Part shown: positions 35,365-41,557 of the stretch, in pieces
Numbering within the stretch: the stretch's first letter is position 1
Layout: every line of letters starts with the position of its first letter
Assembly (NCBI RefSeq): GCF_900258505.1
Contig: NZ_LT984895.1
Coordinates: 2,418,491-2,482,490 of the forward strand
Source of the DNA: Brachybacterium timonense
GTDB taxonomy: Bacteria > Actinomycetota > Actinomycetes > Actinomycetales > Dermabacteraceae
Length of the DNA: 64,000 nucleotides
Direction: 5' to 3'
Program-made: the position numbers and the translations under genes
Notes under the pieces: generated by a model
The model's database searches: none
What the model saw: the letters and a program-made list of their open reading frames with translations, nothing else
Told to the model about the DNA's origin: nothing

Positions 35365-35928
35365 CTACCAAGCCCGCCCCCGCAGGTCGATGTCTCCGTC
35401 AGGCCACATCTCGAGCGGGGCGACCGACAGGACCGGGATAGGCGGGCCAGGCTCTTGCACGACAGGTTCGCCTTCGCACCCGACCGACCTCTCGCACGCA
35501 CGGATCCTCGTCCACCCGCATGACTCGTAGAACGGGACGACCTGCTCTCGACACCCCAAGTATCCGAACGCGACGCGGCTACGATCGCGCATCGACTGCG
35601 CTGCCCAGCTCATGAGTTCGCTCCCGAAACGCATCCCTCGTGCGTCAGCGGAGACCAAGACTCCGCCGACTCCCGCGATCGCGAGGGTCTCCGTGCCAAC
35701 AGTGATCTCTCGGCGTCCCCATCCCACGTGGCCGACCACGCGACCTTCGATCCGCGCCATGATGTGCACATCGTGTGGCGCGTAGCCATAGGGCAGGTGC
35801 GGATCCCACTCTCCGAACTCCTGATACTCGTTGTCGAAGAGCTGCCGAAGCCCGCACAGATCAGCCTCAGTGAGATCCTGGTGGGCGAGGACCTCGATCG
35901 AATGATGCTTCACGCGTCCACACTCCAC
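35365..35928 (-). CDS. GNAT acetyltransferase, AAC(2')/NodA-like
   Basis: A 187-aa acetyltransferase with acetyl-CoA loop VSADARGMRFGSELMSWA and late GCREQVVPFYESCGWTRI. The ending PDGDIDLRGRAW matches the tail of the AAC(2')-type aminoglycoside acetyltransferase/NodA-like group, but substrate specificity cannot be claimed. The GTG at 35928 overlaps the upstream PIN gene by 19 bp; an internal GTG 15 nt later is possible. Third gene of the fitAB unit. Confidence 0.8.
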   Translation of the reverse strand: MECGRVKHHSIEVLAHQDLTEADLCGLRQLFDNEYQEFGEWDPHLPYGYAPHDVHIMARIEGRVVGHVGWGRREITVGTETLAIAGVGGVLVSADARGMRFGSELMSWAAQSMRDRSRVAFGYLGCREQVVPFYESCGWTRIRACERSVGCEGEPVVQEPGPPIPVLSVAPLEMWPDGDIDLRGRAW

Positions 35929-36335
35929 GGGTCTACGATCTTGACGCCGGAGTACTGGAAATCATTCGCATTGCGCGTCGCGCACACTGCCTCGTGTGCT
36001 AGGCAGATCTCGGCGATCTGGGCGTCGGCGGTACTGACCGGCGCGCCTGCTACCTCACGCGACGCCAGCACCTCCGCGTATCGCTCCGCCGCGTCAGCAT
36101 CGAATGCGAGCACCGACCGGCTCCACCGATACGGCGCTACCGCTTCCTCGATCCTCTGTGCCAGCTGGTCTTTGCGTCGGCTGTCTGGGAGCCTTCGAAC
36201 GCCGGCAAGCAGCTCCGCAAGGGTGATGGAGGTGATCGCGACGTCACCCGTCAGAGACACGAGCCACTCGACGACGCGAGGCTCCGGAGAGGGCCGAAAG
36301 ATCTCCGAGATGACGTTCGTGTCGAGGACGATCAT
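35910..36335 (-). CDS. PIN-domain toxin (VapC/FitB-like)
   Basis: A 141-aa PIN ribonuclease: first acidic residue in MIVLDTNVISE, the second in TSITLAELLAGVRRLP, the C-terminal pair in STADAQIAEICLA and ATRNANDF, giving the four-acid Mg2+ site. The FitB subtype is indicated by VISEIFRP and ETxxxxDF-like ending. Its ATG overlaps the antitoxin stop by 4 bp. Confidence 0.92.
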   Translation of the reverse strand: MIVLDTNVISEIFRPSPEPRVVEWLVSLTGDVAITSITLAELLAGVRRLPDSRRKDQLAQRIEEAVAPYRWSRSVLAFDADAAERYAEVLASREVAGAPVSTADAQIAEICLAHEAVCATRNANDFQYSGVKIVDPWSVDA

Positions 36336-36565
36336 TCGAAGTCCGCCGCCCTTGCGGCATCGTCGCGCCTTGGAACCGGCAGCTCATCGACCCCACTGAC
36401 ATCCTGCGCCACGGACAGCAGAGCCATGCCGATATGCGGCCTGCGTGCAGCTTTGGTCAGAATGTCGCGAACCTCGGCTTCCATGGACCGGCCATGCTCC
36501 TTCGCCTGTGCAGCGAGCTGCTGCTTCACGGCGTCATCGAGACCGCGCACGATGATGGATGACAT
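36332..36565 (-). CDS. FitA-type ribbon-helix-helix antitoxin
   Basis: A 77-aa antitoxin: N-terminal ribbon-helix-helix SSIIVRGLDDAVKQQLAAQAKEHGRSMEAEVRDIL and a C-terminal toxin-binding tail ending in RRDDAARAADFE. AGGAGG is 8 nt upstream of the ATG at 36565. It binds FitB and its own promoter; a fitting palindrome is at 36583-36600. Confidence 0.9.
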   Translation of the reverse strand: MSSIIVRGLDDAVKQQLAAQAKEHGRSMEAEVRDILTKAARRPHIGMALLSVAQDVSGVDELPVPRRDDAARAADFE

Positions 36566-37200
36566 CGGTGATCACCTCCTGTGCTATCAGCAATGATAGC
36601 GCTGATCGCGCGGCCACACCTGTGATCACAGACGAGGACGCCCGCCCTCCATGAAGGAAGCCGGGGCGTCCTCTGCGCCGGAGCTGCATCTCGATCACTG
36701 CCAGCGCATGATCCCGATTCGCCACGACCCTCTCCAGCTGACGGTTCGCCAGCACCCGGCGCGGGGCAGAACCCAGGACCAGGACATCGATATCGTTCGG
36801 GAACAGGCCCGCCTCGCCGGCTCGCCGGGCCGCCCAGCAGCCATAGATCAGCACGCGCTCGACCCCTTCCATGCCGTCGAACTGTTCGCGGAGGAGGGGA
36901 ACGGCACCATAGGTGGCGTCGATGATCTCGCGCATGGGCCTGAACAGCGGGTGCTCGTCATCGGCTCGCACACGTCGATTGCGCCCCTCATGACGGTCAC
37001 GAAGGATTCCGCTTGCCACGAGGCGCCCCACCTCACGATGAACCACGGGGCCGCTGACGCCGGTGCGTCGACCGAGCTCAGCTAGCGCGAACTCCCGGTC
37101 GGGATGCCCCAGGGACTTCGCAAGGATCGCCCTGATCCGTATCGGAGCGTACGAATGAGGTCAGCTGCGAGCCGGGAACCTTCACAGAACGAGAAGACAT
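36534..37200 (-). pseudogene. Winged-helix plus nucleotidyltransferase protein, frameshifted
   Basis: The N-terminus MSSRSVKVPGSQLTSFVRS (from ATG 37200) is in one frame. The continuation RIRAILAKSLGHPDREF, ALAELGRRTGVSGPVVHREVGRL (a winged helix) and VERVLIYGCWAARRAGE, NDIDVLVLG (nucleotidyltransferase G-x-x-A and D-x-D) is in another, with the shift near 37145-37160. The C-terminus no longer resembles the family and runs 32 bp into fitA, so a second shift is likely. A GTG at 37046 could start a truncated product. The family often acts in toxin-antitoxin-like pairs. Confidence 0.6.
36583..36600. promoter_or_regulatory. Palindrome upstream of fitAB, candidate FitA operator
   Basis: GCTATCA and TGATAGC, 4-nt spacer, perfect 7-bp arms, 18 bp before the fitA start and just upstream of its ribosome site. 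Ribbon-helix-helix antitoxins autorepress at such palindromes. Confidence 0.6.
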
Positions 37201-37233
37201 CTTCCGCTTATGGGAATCGTCAATAGTGCAAGC

Positions 37234-37270
37234 CACACGTTGAAGCGGAACTCCATGACGTTCCGGCACG
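37234..37270 (-). repeat. ychF-tail repeat R7, 22 bp identical to the native ychF end
   Basis: Positions 37234-37255 are identical to 39132-39153. Minus strand reads C-R-N-V-M-E-F-R-F-N-V and then reads through (TGG instead of TGA). CGGAAC and GTTCCG form a 6-bp dyad around the centre, which the native end lacks. Left boundary of the module next to ychF, the most recently formed by this measure. Confidence 0.9.
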
Positions 37271-37308
37271 GCGCACCATCAGCGCCCACTGGCGTGCGTC
37301 CCGTTGAT

Positions 37309-38101
37309 TCACTCGCGGGCCAGCCAGCGACTGAGCACGTCGATCCACATATCGAAGGCGTCGAGGTGCGCGTCATGGCTACCGCCATCGAGATCAATCC
37401 TGTCTGTCTGGGACCTCCGCCGGATCAATGCTTTCCGATCGTCGTTGCCGAACATCCCATGCTTCGCGAACACCGCGAGTGTCGGGACCGTCAGAGCCTC
37501 CCACTCGTCCCAGCGGGGCTCATGCACCGTCTCGATCACGCGCTGCATGACGGCGGCGTCGAAGCGCGGCACGAGGCCATGATCCGTCAGTTCGAAGTCT
37601 GCCACCCAGGCATCGACGATCGCGTCCCCGCCGAGGAACTCTCTCGCCGCGGCTTGTTCTCGAACGGCACTGGCCACGACGCGAAATACCTGCCGAGCTG
37701 TGCGGCCTCGCCCGGATCATCGCTCCCCTTCACGTGCCCTTCCAGCATCACGAGCCCTTTGACCAGGTCTGGTCGCGCCACCGCGACGAGGAACGCGGTA
37801 TGGGCTCCCATCGACTGCCCGAACAGCACCGCGCGCTGCCCAGGGACGAGCTCCTCGAGCACTGCGACGATGTCTCCGACGAAGGCATCGCGCGACAGGT
37901 CATTGGGAAGCCGTGTGCTCGCACCGTGCCCCCGCTGGTCCACGAGTAGCACCCGATACCCGGTAACGCTTGCGCCGTTGGCAGCAGCTCGCGTGAGCTC
38001 CCCGCGAGACCGTGCAGCAGTACGACGACGGGGCCATCGCCACCGAGGTCAGTGACCGCGATCGAGACACCGTCGGGGCGCTGCACTGCACGATTAATCA
38101 T
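37309..38101 (-). pseudogene. Alpha/beta hydrolase with two frameshifts
   Basis: Three frames rebuild one hydrolase: VVVLLHGLAGSSRELLPTAQ (oxyanion HG, from ATG 38101), then LLVDQRGHGASTRL and RAVLFGQSMGAHTAFLVAVARPDLVKGLVMLEGH (nucleophile elbow G-Q-S-M-G), then FDAAVMQRVIETVHEPRWDEWEALTVPTLAVFAKHG and LDGGSHDAHLDAFDMW (catalytic Asp/His region). The shifts lie near 37960 and 37670. All catalytic elements remain, so the decay is recent. Confidence 0.8.
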
Positions 38102-38162
38102 GCTGCAGTGCCTTGATCTCGTTCACCTGATCGGCCACGCGTTCCTGTGCCAGCTCAAGCTG

Positions 38163-38393
38163 CTAGCGACTCTGCAGATTGAGCCAGAACTGCGGTTCTA
38201 CTCCAAAGAACCGCCCCGGACGCAACGCCGTGTCGGCCGTGATACCCCGCTTGCCATGCACGATCTCGTTGATCCGCCGCGGAGGAACACCGATAGACAC
38301 GGCGAGCTTGTGCTGCGTAATGCCGAATCCCTCAATGAAATCTTCCATCAGAACCTCGCCAGGGTGAATCGGCACGTAGAGCTTCTCAGTCAT
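38163..38393 (-). CDS. higA: HigA-type antitoxin, truncated by an amber codon
   Basis: 76 aa, nearly identical through the helix-turn-helix to the antitoxin at 24943 (VPIHPGEVLMEDF, ITQHKLAVSIGVPPRRINEIVHGKRGITADTALR). The reading frame stops at a TAG (38163-38165) after NLQSR; without it the frame continues QLELAQERVADQVNEIKALQ to 38094, the normal antitoxin tail. The residues R-L-A-K-Y have become R-P-G-R-F. No intact toxin is adjacent, only its last 13 codons (38402). Probably an orphan DNA-binding remnant. Confidence 0.75.
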   Translation of the reverse strand: MTEKLYVPIHPGEVLMEDFIEGFGITQHKLAVSIGVPPRRINEIVHGKRGITADTALRPGRFFGVEPQFWLNLQSR

Positions 38394-38401
38394 GATGCAC
38401 C

Positions 38402-38443
38402 TCAGTGGTAGTCCTCGATCACCGCGTTCTCAATGCCGACGTC
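38402..38443 (-). pseudogene. Remnant of a HigB toxin 3' end
   Basis: Thirteen codons and a stop reading D-V-G-I-E-N-A-V-I-E-D-Y-H, matching the last residues of the intact HigB at 25232 (DAGPEEVQIVDYH). It lies 8 bp before higA and directly abuts the 3' end of the HEPN gene, so the rest of higB was replaced or deleted up to that point. Confidence 0.65.
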
Positions 38444-38780
38444 ACTCCTCGAGCAGCATCGCCAACCGAGTAGCGAGCGGAGACAGCCGCATATCCACCA
38501 CGGCCCACACGATCGCGTGATCCACAATGCCGTACTCATGAGCGATGATGTTGCGCATCCCGATGATCTGCTCAAGGTCTGGCACTTCGGCTGCGGTCTG
38601 GGCATCGGTGCGACGCAGACGGTTCAAGGCTTCACCGAGAATCTCCAGCTGTCGCTCCACTGCCGATTGCACGAGCAGGTTGACCTGAAATTCGGTAGCG
38701 TCGATTCCGTCGACGAAGGACAGGGCAGCCAAGCATGCCTGGCGGGCATCCCACAAGTGAGCCTTAGACGTTGGCAACAT
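38442..38780 (-). CDS. HEPN-domain toxin (HepT-like)
   Basis: A 112-aa helical HEPN protein. The RNase motif R-x4-H is in GMRNIIAHEYG (RNIIAH), preceded by VNLLVQSAVERQLEILGEALNRL, and followed by VVDMRLSPLATRLAMLLEE. The ATG at 38780 (MLPTSKAHLWD) overlaps the MNT gene by 17 bp. Together they form an MNT/HEPN toxin-antitoxin pair, in which the MNT protein modifies and silences the HEPN RNase. Confidence 0.9.
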   Translation of the reverse strand: MLPTSKAHLWDARQACLAALSFVDGIDATEFQVNLLVQSAVERQLEILGEALNRLRRTDAQTAAEVPDLEQIIGMRNIIAHEYGIVDHAIVWAVVDMRLSPLATRLAMLLEE

Positions 38781-39072
38781 AGACAGTTTCTGCCTGGCTG
38801 AGGGCCGACTCACGGAAGTATGGATTGCGGATTGCTCGCTTCACGACGAGATCGACATCGCGCTTGACGATGGCGCGAAGATCATCGCGCAACGCACAGA
38901 AGTCCTCGAACGGATCCGGCCGATCGGGGAGGAAAACGACAAGGAAGTCGATGTCACTGTCGGCGCCAAATCCTCCGGTGAGGACGGAGCCAAACAGCGC
39001 TAGCTCTGCCACGCCATGGCGCTCAGCGGCGCTACGGATCGCGTCGAGGTCTACGCCAGCAGTGACAGTCAT
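38764..39072 (-). CDS. MNT-domain nucleotidyltransferase antitoxin (MntA-like)
   Basis: A 102-aa minimal nucleotidyltransferase: ELALFGSVLTGGFGADSDIDFLV carries the G-S loop and the D-x-D metal pair, and VDLVVKRAIRN the third acidic residue. In the canonical motif the residue after GS is arginine; here it is valine. Start ATG at 39072, about 60 bp from the ychF end, with a hairpin between. First gene of the pair. Confidence 0.88.
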   Translation of the reverse strand: MTVTAGVDLDAIRSAAERHGVAELALFGSVLTGGFGADSDIDFLVVFLPDRPDPFEDFCALRDDLRAIVKRDVDLVVKRAIRNPYFRESALSQAETVYVANV

Positions 39073-39089
39073 GGGGCCAGTATCCCATC

Positions 39090-39113
39090 ACTGCCTTCCC
39101 GCGAAGTGGCAGT
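39090..39113. terminator. Hairpin downstream of ychF
   Basis: ACTGCC (39090-39095) and GGCAGT (39108-39113) with further pairing TTC/GAA in the spacer. Placed 18 bp after the ychF stop in the direction of transcription, and also upstream of the MNT start, so it separates the two units. Confidence 0.55.
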
Positions 39114-39130
39114 CGATCTCAGACGGCGGG

Positions 39131-39153
39131 TCACACGTTGAAGCGGAACTCCA
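39131..39153 (-). repeat. R8: native ychF 3' end, presumed attachment site
   Basis: The last 7 codons plus stop of the intact ychF gene ([12 protein letters not shown]). It is the parental sequence of repeats R1-R7 and the right border of the array. Unlike R1, R2, R5 and R7 it has no inverted repeat. Confidence 0.9.
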
Positions 39154-40216
39154 CCACATCCCCATCGCGCATCACGTAGTCCTTGCCCTCCATGCGCACC
39201 CAGCCATGAGCCTTGGCCTCGGCCATGGAGCCAGCCTCCATGAGCTGGTCGAAGGAGACGATCTCGGCTTTGATGAAGCCGCGTTGGAAGTCGGTGTGGA
39301 TCACGCCGGCGGCCTCAGGTGCAGTGGCGCCCTTGGGGATCGTCCAGGCGCGGGATTCCTTCGGGCCGGCGGTGAGGTAGGTCTGCAGGCCCAGGGTGTC
39401 GAAGCCGACGCGGGCGAGCTTGTCCAGGCCGGCCTCATCCTGGCCGGTGGATTCGAGCATTTCGGCGGCTTCGTCGGCATCCAATTCGATCAGTTCGGCT
39501 TCGAACTTCGCATCGAGGAAGATCGCCTCAGCCGGGGCGACCAGCTCGCGCAGCTGCTTCTGCATGGCCTCATCCGCCAGGCCCTCCTCGTCGGTGTTGA
39601 ACACGTAGATGAAGGGCTTGGCGGTCATCAGCTGCAGCTCACGCAGCTCAGCCACGTCAATACCGGCCTTCTCGGCCCCCTGGTACAGGGTGACACCGGT
39701 CTCGAGCAGCTCCTTGGCCTTCAGCACGTTCTCCAGCACGCTCGGCTCGATGGTCTTGCGCTTGGTCTCCTTCTCCAGGCGCTGCATCGAGTTCTCGATG
39801 GTCTGCAGGTCCGCGAGGATCAGCTCGGTGGAGATGGTCTCCATGTCACCCTCGGGGGTGGTGGAGCCCTCCACACGGGTCACGTCCGGATCCGAGAAGG
39901 CACGAGTGACCTGGCAGATCGCGTCGGCCTCACGGATGTTGGCGAGGAATTTGTTGCCCAGGCCTTCGCCTTCGCTGGCACCCTTGACGATGCCGGCGAT
40001 GTCCACGAAAGACACGGTGGCGGGCACGAGTTTCTCGCTGCCGAACACGCTCGCGAGCTGAGCAAGCCGCGGATCCGGCAGGGGCACCACGCCGACGTTC
40101 GGGTCGATCGTCGCGAACGGATAGTTCGCGGCGAGCACCTCGGCGCGGGTGAGGGCATTGAACAGGGTGGACTTGCCAACGTTGGGCAGTCCGACGATTC
40201 CGATAGTGAGAGCCAC
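39131..40216 (-). CDS. ychF: Redox-regulated ATPase/GTPase YchF (Obg family)
   Basis: A 361-aa ribosome-associated P-loop NTPase: [23 protein letters not shown] (Walker [10 protein letters not shown]; first codon GTG at 40216), switch [23 protein letters not shown]-x-x-E in place of NKxD (FNTDEEG follows), and the C-terminal TGS domain ([37 protein letters not shown]). The longer upstream frame has no support. The gene is intact although its 3' end has served as the integration site, because each insertion restores the tail. Confidence 0.95.
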   Translation of the reverse strand: MALTIGIVGLPNVGKSTLFNALTRAEVLAANYPFATIDPNVGVVPLPDPRLAQLASVFGSEKLVPATVSFVDIAGIVKGASEGEGLGNKFLANIREADAICQVTRAFSDPDVTRVEGSTTPEGDMETISTELILADLQTIENSMQRLEKETKRKTIEPSVLENVLKAKELLETGVTLYQGAEKAGIDVAELRELQLMTAKPFIYVFNTDEEGLADEAMQKQLRELVAPAEAIFLDAKFEAELIELDADEAAEMLESTGQDEAGLDKLARVGFDTLGLQTYLTAGPKESRAWTIPKGATAPEAAGVIHTDFQRGFIKAEIVSFDQLMEAGSMAEAKAHGWVRMEGKDYVMRDGDVVEFRFNV

Positions 40217-40321
40217 GGTCCCCGAGTCTACGTGCCCTGCGAGGCGTACGGCTCGTCGCAACGGCCAGCCAGGTCAGCGCGCCTCAGTTCGTTTGTCACA
40301 CCCCTCTGCTGTGCTGGAGGC

Positions 40322-41509
40322 ATGTCAGCCACCACCGCACTTCTCATCGGTCTCGTGATCGGGCTGCTGCTGGGCGCCGCACTCATGCATCTGGCTCGGC
40401 GCAGCACCGCTGGCGCGCAGGACTCCTCCGCGCAGGTTCTCGCACTGGCCGATGAACGTTTCGAGCGTGATGCCGCCCGACGGGACGCCGCAGAGCAGAC
40501 ACAGCTCGCTGCCCTGCAGCAGACTCTCGCCCCGATCTCTTCATCACTCGGCCAGCTCGAACGGTCTTTGGCCCGCACAGAGCGGGCGCGTGCCGAAGCC
40601 GAGGGCTCACTGCAGGAGCATCTGCAGCAGCTGGGCAGGCGCACCGAGCAGCTCTCCTCCGGCACTAGTGCCCTGACTGCCGCCCTGCGTGCCCCCACCG
40701 CGCGCGGCCGCTGGGGTGAGGTGCAGCTGCGGCGCATCGTGGAGGCTGCCGGGATGCTCGAGCACGTGGATTTCACCGAGCAGCTGCGCTCACAACGGGC
40801 CGACGGGGAGGGCGCCCAGTTACCGGATCTCGTGGTGCACCTGGCCGGTGATCGGCAGGTGGCGGTCGATGCGAAAGCACCGATGGACGCCTACCTCGAC
40901 GCCATCGACGAGCCGGACCCGCAGCGTGCAGCCCGGCGCCGCGCCGCACACGCGAAAGCGCTGCGCGGGCACGTGGATCGTCTCGCCCGGAAGTCCTACT
41001 GGGCGGCACTCGGGGACACCCCCGAGTTCGTGGTGCTGTTCGTTCCCTCCGACGGTGTGCTCGCCGCCGCTCTCGAATCCGATCCGGACCTGCTCGAGCA
41101 CGCCTTCGGGGCCGATGTGGTGGTGGCCTCCCCGGCAACGCTCGTCGCACTGCTGCGCACGGTCGCGCATACTTGGCGCACCGACGCCCTGAATCGCGAC
41201 GCCCGCACCGTGTTGGAGACCGGCCGTGAGCTGCATCAGCGTCTCGGCACGATGACCTCCCATCTGGGCAAGCTCGGGCGGTCCCTGGACGCGTCGGTCG
41301 CGGCGTTCAATGACACCGTCGGGTCGCTGCAGTCACGTGTGCTCGTCACCGCCCGGCGTTTCGAGGACATGTCTCTGGTGGCCAAGCCCGTCACGGAACC
41401 GGATCAGCTCACCCGCCGCGCCCGGCACCTCAGCGACGAGGAGATCGCAGACCTCGCCCAGGCCGACCACGACACCGGGCAGCCGCGCAACGGGAAGCAG
41501 GCCAGCTGA
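40322..41509 (+). CDS. rmuC: DNA recombination protein RmuC
   Basis: A 395-aa protein with an N-terminal membrane anchor (ALLIGLVIGLLLGAALMHL), a coiled coil (about residues 35-130) and the RmuC nuclease-like domain: GRWGEVQLRRIVEAAGMLEHVDF, DLVVHLAGDRQVAVDAKAPMDAY and FVVLFVPSDGVLAAALESDPDL. It limits DNA inversions in E. coli. Divergent from ychF with a 105-bp shared promoter gap. Confidence 0.92.
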   Translation: MSATTALLIGLVIGLLLGAALMHLARRSTAGAQDSSAQVLALADERFERDAARRDAAEQTQLAALQQTLAPISSSLGQLERSLARTERARAEAEGSLQEHLQQLGRRTEQLSSGTSALTAALRAPTARGRWGEVQLRRIVEAAGMLEHVDFTEQLRSQRADGEGAQLPDLVVHLAGDRQVAVDAKAPMDAYLDAIDEPDPQRAARRRAAHAKALRGHVDRLARKSYWAALGDTPEFVVLFVPSDGVLAAALESDPDLLEHAFGADVVVASPATLVALLRTVAHTWRTDALNRDARTVLETGRELHQRLGTMTSHLGKLGRSLDASVAAFNDTVGSLQSRVLVTARRFEDMSLVAKPVTEPDQLTRRARHLSDEEIADLAQADHDTGQPRNGKQAS

Positions 41510-41557
41510 GCACGGGAGCTGTACCTGTCCCACGTCAGCGAACTCTCCTCCGCAACC

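Noticed and set aside
24716..37270. Canonical integron attC sites
   Set aside because: The plus strand of several repeats shows GTTGAAC, which fits the attC box GTTRRRY, but the partner box does not match consistently, and the match is explained by the codons for Phe-Asn-Val of YchF. No integron integrase is in the window. I keep only an analogy.
37309..38101. Three separate small genes
   Set aside because: The three frames join end to end into one alpha/beta hydrolase with oxyanion, nucleophile and His regions in order; frameshift decay is the simpler reading.
24716..39153. CRISPR array
   Set aside because: Repeats are 0.6-7 kb apart, contain coding signal, and have no uniform spacers or cas genes.
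24640..39160. tRNA gene as integration site
   Set aside because: I saw no cloverleaf at either end of the accessory region; the ychF 3' end explains the borders.
38825..40321. Long N-terminal extension of RmuC
   Set aside because: It is antisense to ychF and the MNT gene; the true start at 40322 begins with the membrane anchor expected for RmuC.
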